Positions 50,377 to 57,574 of a DNA stretch of 64,000 nt are shown here, piece by piece. This DNA comes from Streptomyces sp. R44. GTDB taxonomy: Bacteria > Actinomycetota > Actinomycetes > Streptomycetales > Streptomycetaceae. The translations under genes were made by a program, and so were the position numbers. The stretch spans positions 3,100,001 to 3,164,000 of the forward strand of contig NZ_CP163444.1 of assembly GCF_041053105.1 (NCBI RefSeq), in the 5' to 3' direction. The stretch's first letter is position 1. Each line of letters begins with the position of its first letter. A model generated the notes under the pieces. The model was given only the letters and a program-made list of their open reading frames with translations. It was not told the origin of the DNA and searched no databases.

Positions 50377-51180
50377 TCAGACCGCCCTGAAGGCCGCCAC
50401 CGTCTCCTCCAGGACCTCCACCCCGTCCCGCGCCCACAGTTCGTCGTTGAAGAGCTCCACCTCCACCGGGCCCGTGTAGCCGGCCTTCTCGACGAGGGCG
50501 GCCCAGGCGGGGAGGTCGATGGCGCCCGTGCCCAGCTGGCCCCGGCCGTTGAGGACGCCCGCCGGGAGGGGGGTCGTCCAGTCGGCGAGCTGGAAGGAGT
50601 GGATGCGGCCCGTCGCGCCCGCGCGTTCCACCGCTGCCGGGGCCCGGTCGTCCCACCACAGGTGGTACGTGTCGACCGTGACCCCCACCCGCGCGGCCGG
50701 GAAGCGCTCCGCGATCTCCAGGGCCTGGTCCAGGGTGGAGACCGCGCACCGGTCGGAGGCGTACATCGGGTGCAGGGGCTCGATGGCCAGGCGGATCCCC
50801 CGGTCGGACGCGTAGGGGGCCAGTTCGGCGATCGCCTCCGTGATGCGGGCCCTCGCCGACAGGAGGTCGGGGCAGGCCGGGGTCAGGCCGCCGGAGACCA
50901 GGACCAGGGTGTCCGTGCCGAGCGTCACCGCCTCGTCGATCGCCGCACGGTTCTCCGCCTCCCAGCCGTCCGAGGTGAAGAAGCCGCCCCGGCAGAGGGT
51001 GGTGACGGCCAGGCCCGCGTCTCGCACCAGGTCGGCCGCTGCCTCGACGCCGTACTCCCTCACCGGTTCGCGCCACAGGCCGACGCCCCCGATGCCCAGT
51101 CGGAGGCAGTGCTCGACCAGTTCGGGCAGGGCCAGCTGTTTCACCGTCATCTGGTTGATGCTGAAGCGGTCGAGGTTCAC
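50377..51180 (-). CDS. Sugar phosphate isomerase/epimerase-like TIM barrel
   Basis: 267 residues. Xylose-isomerase-like barrel with metal ligands in RLAIEPLHPMY (Glu), VTVDTYHLWWDD (Asp, His), RIHSFQLADWT (His) and GPVEVELFNDELW (Glu). The motif RINGFSLNxM-like start is seen as VNLDRFSINQMTVKQLALPELVEHC. GTG 51180 overlaps the DUF993 stop (GTGA). Third gene of the operon. Substrate unknown. Confidence 0.87.
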   Translation of the reverse strand: MNLDRFSINQMTVKQLALPELVEHCLRLGIGGVGLWREPVREYGVEAAADLVRDAGLAVTTLCRGGFFTSDGWEAENRAAIDEAVTLGTDTLVLVSGGLTPACPDLLSARARITEAIAELAPYASDRGIRLAIEPLHPMYASDRCAVSTLDQALEIAERFPAARVGVTVDTYHLWWDDRAPAAVERAGATGRIHSFQLADWTTPLPAGVLNGRGQLGTGAIDLPAWAALVEKAGYTGPVEVELFNDELWARDGVEVLEETVAAFRAV

Positions 51181-52328
51181 TGAGGTACTCCGTACACGGT
51201 GAGGAGCGAGCGCATCCGGGACTCCGCGCGGGCCGGGTCCGGGAACAGGCCCAGGCCGTCGGCCAGTTCGTACGCGCGGGCCAGGTGCGGCAGCGAGCGC
51301 GCGGACTGCAGGCCGCCGACCATCGCGAAGTGCTCCTGGTGGCCGGCCAGCCACGCGAGGAACACCACGCCCGTCTTGTAGAAGCGGGTGGGCGGCCGGA
51401 AGAGGTGCCGGGAGAGGGCGACGGTCGGGTCGAGGGTCTTGCGGAAGCCGTCGACGTCACCGGTGTCGAGCGTCCTCACCGCCTCCGCCGCCAGCGGGCC
51501 CAGCGGGTCGAAGATGCCGAGCAGGGCGTGGCTGAAGCCCTGTTCGTCGCCCGCGATCAGCTCCGGGTAGTGGAAGTCGTCGCCCGTGTAGCAGCGGACG
51601 CCCTCCGGGAGGCGGCGGCGCAGCTCGACCTCGCGCCGGGCGTCGAGGAGCGAGACCTTGATGCCGTCGACCTTGTCGGGGTGGGCCGCGATCACGTCGA
51701 GGAGGGTCTCGGTGGCCGCGTCGAGGTCCGCCGAGCCCCAGTAGCCGTCGAGGGCCGGGTCGAACATGGGGCCCAGCCAGTGCAGGATCACCGGCTCGCT
51801 CGCCTGCCGGAGCAGGTGGCCGTAGAGGTCGAGGTAGTCCTCGGGGCCCTGCGCGGCGGCCGCGAGGGCCCGGGAGGCCATGAGGATGGCCTGTGCGCCC
51901 GCCTCCTCCACGACCGCGAGCTGCTCCTCGTAGGCGGTGCGGATCTCCGGCAGGGTCCCGGCGGTGATCTGGTCGGTGCCGACGCCGCAGGCGATGCGGC
52001 CGCCGACGGCGTGCGCCTCCGCCGCGCTCCGGCGGATCAGCTCCGCCGCGCCCGCCCAGTCCAGGCCCATCCCGCGCTGCGCGGTGTCCATGGCCTCGGC
52101 GACCCCGAGGCCGTGGGACCAGAGGTGGCGGCGGAAGGCGAGGGTGGCGTCCCAGTCGACGGCGGCCGGGGAGTCGGGGGTGGTGTCGGCGTACGGGTCG
52201 GCGACGACGTGCGCGGCGGAGAAGACCGTACGGGAGGTCAGGGGGCCGGTCGCGGAGAGCGTGAGCGGTTCGGTGCGGGGCTCGTACGCGCGCGTGGAGC
52301 CGTCCGGGGAAGGGAGGCGGATCGTCAC
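51177..52328 (-). CDS. DUF993 dihydrodipicolinate-synthase-like aldolase family protein
   Basis: 383 residues. SRTVFSAAHVVADPYAD near the N-terminus, DWDATLAFRRHLWSHGLGVAEAMDTAQRG, GVGTDQI, VILHWLGPMFDPALDGYWGS, the probable Schiff-base Lys in KVDGIKVSLLDA, and YTGDDFHYPELIAGDEQGFSHALLGIFDP follow DUF993, a DapA-superfamily clade. Likely a sugar-acid aldolase or dehydratase. Overlaps both neighbours by four bases (GTGA each side). Confidence 0.87.
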   Translation of the reverse strand: MTIRLPSPDGSTRAYEPRTEPLTLSATGPLTSRTVFSAAHVVADPYADTTPDSPAAVDWDATLAFRRHLWSHGLGVAEAMDTAQRGMGLDWAGAAELIRRSAAEAHAVGGRIACGVGTDQITAGTLPEIRTAYEEQLAVVEEAGAQAILMASRALAAAAQGPEDYLDLYGHLLRQASEPVILHWLGPMFDPALDGYWGSADLDAATETLLDVIAAHPDKVDGIKVSLLDARREVELRRRLPEGVRCYTGDDFHYPELIAGDEQGFSHALLGIFDPLGPLAAEAVRTLDTGDVDGFRKTLDPTVALSRHLFRPPTRFYKTGVVFLAWLAGHQEHFAMVGGLQSARSLPHLARAYELADGLGLFPDPARAESRMRSLLTVYGVPQ

Positions 52329-53476
52329 AGGGTCACTTCCGGGACGTCGAGGCGGCGGCCCTCGGCTGCCGACCGCAGGCCCAGCTCGGCGAGCTGGACG
52401 CCGCGGGCGCCGGCGAGGAGGTCCCAGTGGTACGGCTCGTCGAGCGCGATGTGCCGGAGGAACAGCTCCCACTGGGCCTTGAAGCCGTTGTCGAACTCGG
52501 CGTTGTCGGGGACCTCCTGCCACTGCTCGCGGAAGGACTCGGTGGCGGGGATGTCGGGGTTCCAGACGGGCTTCGGGGTGGCCGAGCGGTGCTGGACGCG
52601 GCAGCCGCGCAGTCCGGCGACGGCGGAGCCGTGGGTGCCGTCGACCTGGAACTCGACGAGCTCGTCGCGGTGGACGCGGACCGTCCAGGAGGAGTTGATC
52701 TGGGCGACGGCGCCGCCCTCCAGCTGGAAGATGCCGTACGCGGCGTCGTCGGCGGTGGCGGCGTACGGCTTGCCCTGCTCGTCCCAGCGCTGCGGGACGT
52801 GGGTGGCGACCTGGGCGGTGACGGAGGTGACCCGGCCGAAGAGCTCGTGGAGCACGTACTCCCAGTGCGGGAACATGTCGACGACGATGCCGCCGCCGTC
52901 CTCCGCGCGGTAGTTCCAGCTGGGGCGCTGGGCGTCCTGCCAGTCGCCCTCGAACACCCAGTAGCCGAACTCGCCGCGTACGGACAGGATCTCGCCGAAG
53001 AAGCCGCCGTCGATCAGGCGCTTGAGCTTGAGCAGGCCGGGGAGGAAGAGCTTGTCCTGGACGACGCCGTGCTTGATGCCCTTCGCCTCGGCGAGTCGGG
53101 CGAGTTCCAGGGCGCCGGCGAGGTCGGCCGCGGTGGGCTTCTCGGTGTAGACGTGCTTGCCGGCGGCGATGGCCCTGGTGATCGCCTCGACGCGGGCCGA
53201 GGTGACCTGGGCGTCGAAGTAGACGTCGACGGTCTCGTCGGCGAGGACGGCGTCGAGGTCGGTGGACCACTCGGTGAGTCCGTGGCGCTCGGCGAGGGCG
53301 CGCAGGGCGTGTTCGCGGCGGCCGACGAGGACCGGCTCGGGCCAGAGGGTCTCGCCGTTGCCGAGGTCGAGGCCGCCCTGTTCGCGCAGGGCGAGGATCG
53401 AGCGGACGAGGTGCTGGCGGTATCCCATGCGCCCGGTGACGCCGTTCATGGCGATGCGGACTGTCCTGCGTGTCAC
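52325..53476 (-). CDS. Gfo/Idh/MocA family oxidoreductase
   Basis: 383 residues. NAD(P)-dependent sugar dehydrogenase family. The N-terminus is atypical, MTRRTVRIAMNGVTGRMGYRQHLVRSI, with GVTGRMG in place of GxGxxG. The EKP motif is in GKHVYTEKPTAADLAG, and YRAEDGGGIVVDMFPHWEYVLHELFG carries the catalytic Asp and His. First gene of the operon, divergent from lacI. GTG 53476 follows GAGAGG by 8 bases. Confidence 0.9.
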   Translation of the reverse strand: MTRRTVRIAMNGVTGRMGYRQHLVRSILALREQGGLDLGNGETLWPEPVLVGRREHALRALAERHGLTEWSTDLDAVLADETVDVYFDAQVTSARVEAITRAIAAGKHVYTEKPTAADLAGALELARLAEAKGIKHGVVQDKLFLPGLLKLKRLIDGGFFGEILSVRGEFGYWVFEGDWQDAQRPSWNYRAEDGGGIVVDMFPHWEYVLHELFGRVTSVTAQVATHVPQRWDEQGKPYAATADDAAYGIFQLEGGAVAQINSSWTVRVHRDELVEFQVDGTHGSAVAGLRGCRVQHRSATPKPVWNPDIPATESFREQWQEVPDNAEFDNGFKAQWELFLRHIALDEPYHWDLLAGARGVQLAELGLRSAAEGRRLDVPEVTL

Positions 53477-53524
53477 GAAAGGTTCCTCTCCGCGGTGCTC
53501 AGCGCCCTCCCCCAGCTCCGGATA

Positions 53525-53536
53525 GAAAGCGCTTTC
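53525..53536. promoter_or_regulatory. LacI-type operator GAAAGCGCTTTC
   Basis: A perfect 12-bp palindrome with the central CG of LacI-family sites, 49 bases from the Gfo/Idh start and 63 bases before the leader peptide, inside the divergent promoter region. Confidence 0.85.
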
Positions 53537-53598
53537 CATCGAGGATGACGCTAGCCTGCCGACATCGCCGTCGACAAGGGGGCGGAGGTACGCACACG

Positions 53599-53622
53599 AT
53601 GCTGGAGGTACGCACGCGATGA
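53599..53622 (+). CDS. Seven-residue leader peptide overlapping the lacI start
   Basis: ATG 53599, preceded by GGAGG (53584-53588), encodes MLEVRTR and stops at TGA 53620-53622, which overlaps the lacI ATG as ATGA. It arose by duplication of an 18-bp segment containing RBS and start: GGAGGTACGCACACGATG (53584-53601) and GGAGGTACGCACGCGATG (53604-53621) differ at one base. Probable translational coupling; the peptide itself may have no function. Confidence 0.5.
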   Translation: MLEVRTR

Positions 53623-54665
53623 CCGTCACCCTGGCGGACGTGGCCGCCCGCGCCGGGGTCTCCCCCGCCACCGTCTCCCGCGTCCTGAACGGCAACTACC
53701 CGGTCGCCGCGTCGACCCGGGAACGGGTGCTGCGGGCCGTGGACGAACTCGACTACGTCCTCAACGGCCCCGCGAGCTCCCTCGCCGCCGCCACGTCCGA
53801 CCTGGTCGGCGTCCTCGTCAACGACATCGCCGACCCCTTCTTCGGGATCATGGCGGGCGCGGCGCAGAGCGCGATCGGGGAGAGCGCGACGGGGCGCGGC
53901 GGGGGCGAGAAGCTCGCCGTCGTCTGCAACACGGGCGGCGCCCCCGAGCGCGAGCTGACCTACCTCACCCTGCTGCAGCGGCAGCGGGCCGCGGCCGTGA
54001 TCCTCATGGGCGGCTCCCTGGAGGACCCCGAGCACCTCGCGGCGACGGCCGGGAAGCTGACGAAGCTGGCGGAGGCCGGGACCCGGGTGGTGCTGTGCGG
54101 GCGGCCGCCGGTCCCGGGCGACGCGAGCACGGCGGCGCTCGTCTTCGACAACCGGAGCGGGGGGCGGCGGCTCACCGAGCACCTGCTCGGCCTCGGCCAC
54201 CGGCGGATCGGCTACGTGGCGGGGCCGGCCGATCGCACCACCACCCGGCACCGCCTGGAGGGCCACCGGGAGGCGCTCGCGGCGGCGGGCGTGGCGGAGG
54301 GCCCGACGGTCCACGGCCCGTACGACCGCGCCTCCGGCCACGAGGCGACGGCGGAACTCCTCGCCCGGGACCCGCACCTCACGGCGGTCGTCGCCGCCAA
54401 CGACACGGTGGCGCTCGGCGTCTGCGCGGCCCTGCGGGAACGGGGCCTGTCGATCCCGGGCGACGTGTCGGTCGCGGGCTTCGACGACCTGCCGTTCTCG
54501 GTGGACGCGGTCCCGGCCCTGACGACCGTACGACTGCCGTTGCACGAGGCGGGGATCCGCGCGGGCCGCCTGGCGACGGGCGCGGAGGCGCCTCCGGCGG
54601 ACGCGGTGGAGACGGTGCCGGGCGAGCTGGTGGTACGGGGGTCGACGGCCCGGCCGCGGGGGTAG
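53619..54665 (+). CDS. LacI family transcriptional regulator
   Basis: 348 residues. TVTLADVAARAGVSPATVSRVLNGNYPVAASTRERVLRAVDELDYVLN is the LacI HTH and hinge; the periplasmic-binding-like core has VGVLVNDIADPFFGIMAGAA, VFDNRSGGRRLTEHLLGLGHRRIGYVAG, VAANDTVALGVCAALRERGLSIPGDVSVAGFDDLPFS. Likely represses the divergent Gfo/Idh-DUF993-isomerase operon through the palindrome at 53525-53536. Confidence 0.94.
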   Translation: MTVTLADVAARAGVSPATVSRVLNGNYPVAASTRERVLRAVDELDYVLNGPASSLAAATSDLVGVLVNDIADPFFGIMAGAAQSAIGESATGRGGGEKLAVVCNTGGAPERELTYLTLLQRQRAAAVILMGGSLEDPEHLAATAGKLTKLAEAGTRVVLCGRPPVPGDASTAALVFDNRSGGRRLTEHLLGLGHRRIGYVAGPADRTTTRHRLEGHREALAAAGVAEGPTVHGPYDRASGHEATAELLARDPHLTAVVAANDTVALGVCAALRERGLSIPGDVSVAGFDDLPFSVDAVPALTTVRLPLHEAGIRAGRLATGAEAPPADAVETVPGELVVRGSTARPRG

Positions 54666-54691
54666 CGGAGGCCTGGACGGGCCGTACCCCT

Positions 54692-54711
54692 TCGGGGAGG
54701 TTTCTCCCCGA
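54692..54711 (+). terminator. Probable lacI terminator
   Basis: TCGGGGAG, loop GTTT, CTCCCCGA: a perfect 8-bp stem 27 bases after the lacI stop. The rest of the 220-bp gap to 54885 shows no gene. Confidence 0.65.
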
Positions 54712-54885
54712 CCGTGGGCGCCGGCCCGGGGCGTCGAGCGGGTCGGCGTGCGGGGCCCCGACCCCGCGCCGCCGCGGTGGACCGCGGTTCACCCGGTGAT
54801 GACCGACTCCCCGCCGAAAGCACCGGGGTTCTGGCCGCCGGCTCGACCTCTCGGTGGAGGGGCCGCTCGGGGGCGTCAGCGGTCG

Positions 54886-55473
54886 CTACGAGCCGGCGGA
54901 GCCGTTCGCGTCCGCGTGGGCGCCCAGGCCCGTCGCCGCGAGAACCGCGTCGACCGTCTCCTCGACCGTCTGCTCGGCGTTGTCGATCCAGACGCCCTCG
55001 CCGGAGAGTTCCGCGCGCATGGCCTCGTCCAGGAACGCCCAGTTCGTCGTCAGCTTCTTGTGGCGGGCGTTGTTGCGCTCCCAGGCCTTGTCCGGGCCGG
55101 GGGCGAGGATCACCACGTGGAGCGGGACCGCCTTCGCGTGGGCGCGGTAGAAGTCCAGATGGGAGCGGCGTACGACCACGTCGTCGAGGACCGGCAGGAA
55201 GCCGGCCGCGGCGAAGCTGTCCGCGAGCAGACAGCCGTTGCGGGCGCGCAGCAGGATCTGGCGGTCCGCCTCCGGGTCGCCGTCCGGGGTCGGCCAGTGG
55301 CAGCCCTGGACGATCAGCTCCTGGAGGTGGTCGACCTCGATGTGCGCGGCGCGGGCGAACCGCGCCGCGAGGGCCGCCGCGACCGTGGACTTCCCGCTGC
55401 CGGGGATGCCGGCCAACAGGACGGTGCCGGGGGCGGGTTCGGTGCTGTCGACGATGACGTTCTCGAAGGTCAT
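54886..55473 (-). CDS. P-loop kinase / zeta-toxin-like AAA ATPase
   Basis: 195 residues. Walker A is GIPGSGKSTVAAALAARF; EVDHLQELI and VLDDVVVRRSHLDFYRAHAK suggest a small-molecule kinase, with RNNARHKKLTTNW as a possible lid. Resembles gluconate-/zeta-like kinases rather than an AAA+ machine. No antitoxin gene precedes it, so a toxin role is unsupported. ATG 55473 overlaps the EamA stop (ATGA), so it is coupled to the transporter gene. Confidence 0.75.
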   Translation of the reverse strand: MTFENVIVDSTEPAPGTVLLAGIPGSGKSTVAAALAARFARAAHIEVDHLQELIVQGCHWPTPDGDPEADRQILLRARNGCLLADSFAAAGFLPVLDDVVVRRSHLDFYRAHAKAVPLHVVILAPGPDKAWERNNARHKKLTTNWAFLDEAMRAELSGEGVWIDNAEQTVEETVDAVLAATGLGAHADANGSAGS

Positions 55474-56444
55474 GCGCGCCTTTCCTCGCTGGTGGGACGG
55501 GGGAACGATACGGCCACGGGCTCGGCGGGCGCCATGGAATTCCGTCCCGCGCCCTGGCCCGCGCCCCGTCCCGGGATCCGGCGCGGTGCGAGCGAGGTCA
55601 GCGCCACTCCCCCGACGAGCAGCGCCGCCGCGCACCAGCGGAGCGGGCTCACCGACTCGCCCAGGACGAGGGCGGCCGAGGACATGCCGAAGACGGGCAC
55701 GAGGAGGGAGAAGGGGGCGACGGAGGAGGCGGGGTGGCGGCGGAGGAGCCAGCCCCAGGCGCCGAAGCCGAAGACGGTCGTGATCCAGGCGACGTACGCG
55801 ATGACGCCGACGCCCGTCCAGTCGAGCCCGCGCAGCGCCGCGAGGTCGCGCTCGGGGCCCTCCAGGAGGAGGGAGAGGGCGAGGAGCGGCAGGACCGGCA
55901 CCGTACTGACCCAGACCATGAAGTTGAGGGCGTCGGGCGGTGCGGCCTTGCGGGTCAGGACGTTGGAGACGCCCCAGCAGGCCGCCGCGGCGATCACCAG
56001 GGCGAAGCCGACGAGCGGACCCGAGCCGCCCTCGTCGACGGCGGCGACGCCGATGCCGGCGAGGGCCACCGCCATTCCGAGCAGTTGGCGCCGCCCGGGG
56101 CGTTCGCCGAGGGCGGCGAAGGCGAAGAGGGCCGTGAAGACGGCCTGGACCTGGAGGACGAGGGAGGAGAGTCCGGCCGGTGCGCCGAGGTCCATACCGG
56201 TGAAGAGCAGCCCGAACTTGGCCACGCCGAGGACGAGTCCGACGCCCGCGATCCACTTCCAGGCGACCTTCGGACGGCCGACGAGGAACACCGCCGGAAG
56301 GGCGGCGACGAGGAAGCGGAGGGCGGAGAAGAGCAGCGGCGGGAAGTGGTCGAGGCCGATCTCGATGACGACGAAGTTGACTCCCCAGACGGCGGCGACC
56401 AGGGCGGCGAGGGCGATGTGGGCGGGGCGCATGCCGTTGAGCAT
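55470..56444 (-). CDS. EamA family (DMT superfamily) transporter
   Basis: 324 residues with ten membrane helices as two EamA repeats: HIALAALVAAVWGVNFVVIEIGL...LRFLVAALPAVFL and VGFALVIAAAACWGVSNVLTRKAA...PVFGMSSAALVLGESVSPLRWCAAALLVGG. Usually a metabolite or amino-acid exporter. ATG 56444 or 56432 could start it; neither has a strong RBS. Divergent from a LysR regulator that may control it. Confidence 0.9.
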   Translation of the reverse strand: MLNGMRPAHIALAALVAAVWGVNFVVIEIGLDHFPPLLFSALRFLVAALPAVFLVGRPKVAWKWIAGVGLVLGVAKFGLLFTGMDLGAPAGLSSLVLQVQAVFTALFAFAALGERPGRRQLLGMAVALAGIGVAAVDEGGSGPLVGFALVIAAAACWGVSNVLTRKAAPPDALNFMVWVSTVPVLPLLALSLLLEGPERDLAALRGLDWTGVGVIAYVAWITTVFGFGAWGWLLRRHPASSVAPFSLLVPVFGMSSAALVLGESVSPLRWCAAALLVGGVALTSLAPRRIPGRGAGQGAGRNSMAPAEPVAVSFPRPTSEERRA

Positions 56445-56480
56445 GGCCGCCGCCGACCGTGTAGCACCAGCACAGGTCTC

Positions 56481-56496
56481 TTCATGATGGGATGAA
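56481..56496. promoter_or_regulatory. Dyad TTCAT-N6-ATGAA between EamA and LysR genes
   Basis: A 5-bp perfect inverted repeat, overlapping GGGATG-AAG-CATCCC (56489-56503), in the 109-bp divergent gap. Candidate LysR binding site. Confidence 0.4.
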
Positions 56497-56553
56497 GCAT
56501 CCCTACATCCAGGACCGTCCCGGACCCTCCGGGAACGCTCACAGGAGGTGCCC

Positions 56554-57465
56554 GTGCTGGATCTCGGCCGTCTGCGCGCCCTGCACGCCGTCGCCGTCCA
56601 CGGCAGTGTCGGCGCCGCCGCCACCGCCCTCGGCTACACCCCGTCCGCGGTCTCGCAGCAGATCGCGAAGCTGGAGCGGGAGACCCGTACGACCCTGCTC
56701 GAACGCAGCGGCCGCGGCATCCGGCTCACCGACGACGCCCATCAACTCGCCTCCACCGCACGCCAGTTGCTCGCACTCGTCGAGGAGGCGGAGGTCCGGC
56801 TCGAAGAGCGGCGCGGCCGGCCCGCCGGGCGGCTCGCGATCGCCTGCTTCGCGAGCGCGGCGCGCGGTCTGATGCCCCGGGCGCTCGCCGAGCTGGCCCG
56901 GCTCCACCCGGACCTCGACGCCCGCCTCTCGGAGGTGGACCCGCACCTCTCGGTCGACCTGGTGGCGCGGGGCGTGATCGACCTGGCGGTGGCGCACGAC
57001 TGGGACATCGCGCCGCTTCCGACGCCGCCGGGGGTCGCACAGGTGGTCATCGGCGACGACCTGTGCGACATCCTCGTCCACCGGGACCATCCGCTGGCGG
57101 CGCGGGACTCGGTGCGCCGGGAGGAGCTGGCCGAGGAGCGGTGGATCTCGCAGCCGCCGGGGACGGTCTGCCACGACTGGCTGACGCGGACGCTGCGGGC
57201 GACCGGGTACGAGCCGCTGATCGTCCATCAGGCGGAGGAGAACCACACCCAGGTGGCCCTGGTGGCGGCCGGTCTCGGCATCGCGCTCGTCCCGCGCCTG
57301 GGCCGCGGGACCCTGCCGCCGGAGGTCGTGCCGGTCCGGCTCGACCCGACGCCGACGCGCCGGCTGCACGCCATGTGGCGGACCGGTGCGGCGCGGCGCC
57401 CGGCGATCCGGGAGACGGTCCGTACGCTCCAGGAGCTCTGGCCCACGATCGCCTCGGCCGCCTGA
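56554..57465 (+). CDS. LysR family transcriptional regulator
   Basis: 303 residues. MLDLGRLRALHAVAVHGSVGAAATALGYTPSAVSQQIAKLERETRTTLLERSGRGIRLTDD is the HTH; the effector domain includes LAIACFASAARGLMPRALAELARLHPDL and AEENHTQVALVAAGLGIALVPRL. GTG 56554 is 5 bases after AGGAGG; GTG 56548 would overlap that site. Divergent from the EamA transporter, its probable target. Confidence 0.92.
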   Translation: MLDLGRLRALHAVAVHGSVGAAATALGYTPSAVSQQIAKLERETRTTLLERSGRGIRLTDDAHQLASTARQLLALVEEAEVRLEERRGRPAGRLAIACFASAARGLMPRALAELARLHPDLDARLSEVDPHLSVDLVARGVIDLAVAHDWDIAPLPTPPGVAQVVIGDDLCDILVHRDHPLAARDSVRREELAEERWISQPPGTVCHDWLTRTLRATGYEPLIVHQAEENHTQVALVAAGLGIALVPRLGRGTLPPEVVPVRLDPTPTRRLHAMWRTGAARRPAIRETVRTLQELWPTIASAA

Positions 57466-57495
57466 GGCGGGCGGGAACGATTCCTGCGCGGGTCC

Positions 57496-57525
57496 TTGAC
57501 CTGGCAGTTACTTTCGGGCTATCCG
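57496..57525 (+). promoter_or_regulatory. Probable promoter of the GH3 gene
   Basis: TTGACC (57496-57501) and TATCCG (57520-57525) with an 18-base spacer. GGAAGTTTCC at 57535-57544 just downstream is a short dyad. Confidence 0.45.
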
Positions 57526-57574
57526 TGACACCTTGGAAGTTTCCTTCAACCTTGCACGGCCGGAAGGAGCATCA

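Noticed and set aside
54886-55473. Zeta-type toxin
   Set aside because: Walker A alone resembles zeta; no epsilon-like antitoxin is adjacent and the gene is coupled to a transporter, so it is called a P-loop kinase.
57496-57574. DasR (dre) site before the GH3 gene
   Set aside because: The GGAAGTTTCC dyad does not resemble the AGTGGTCTAGACCACT-type consensus.
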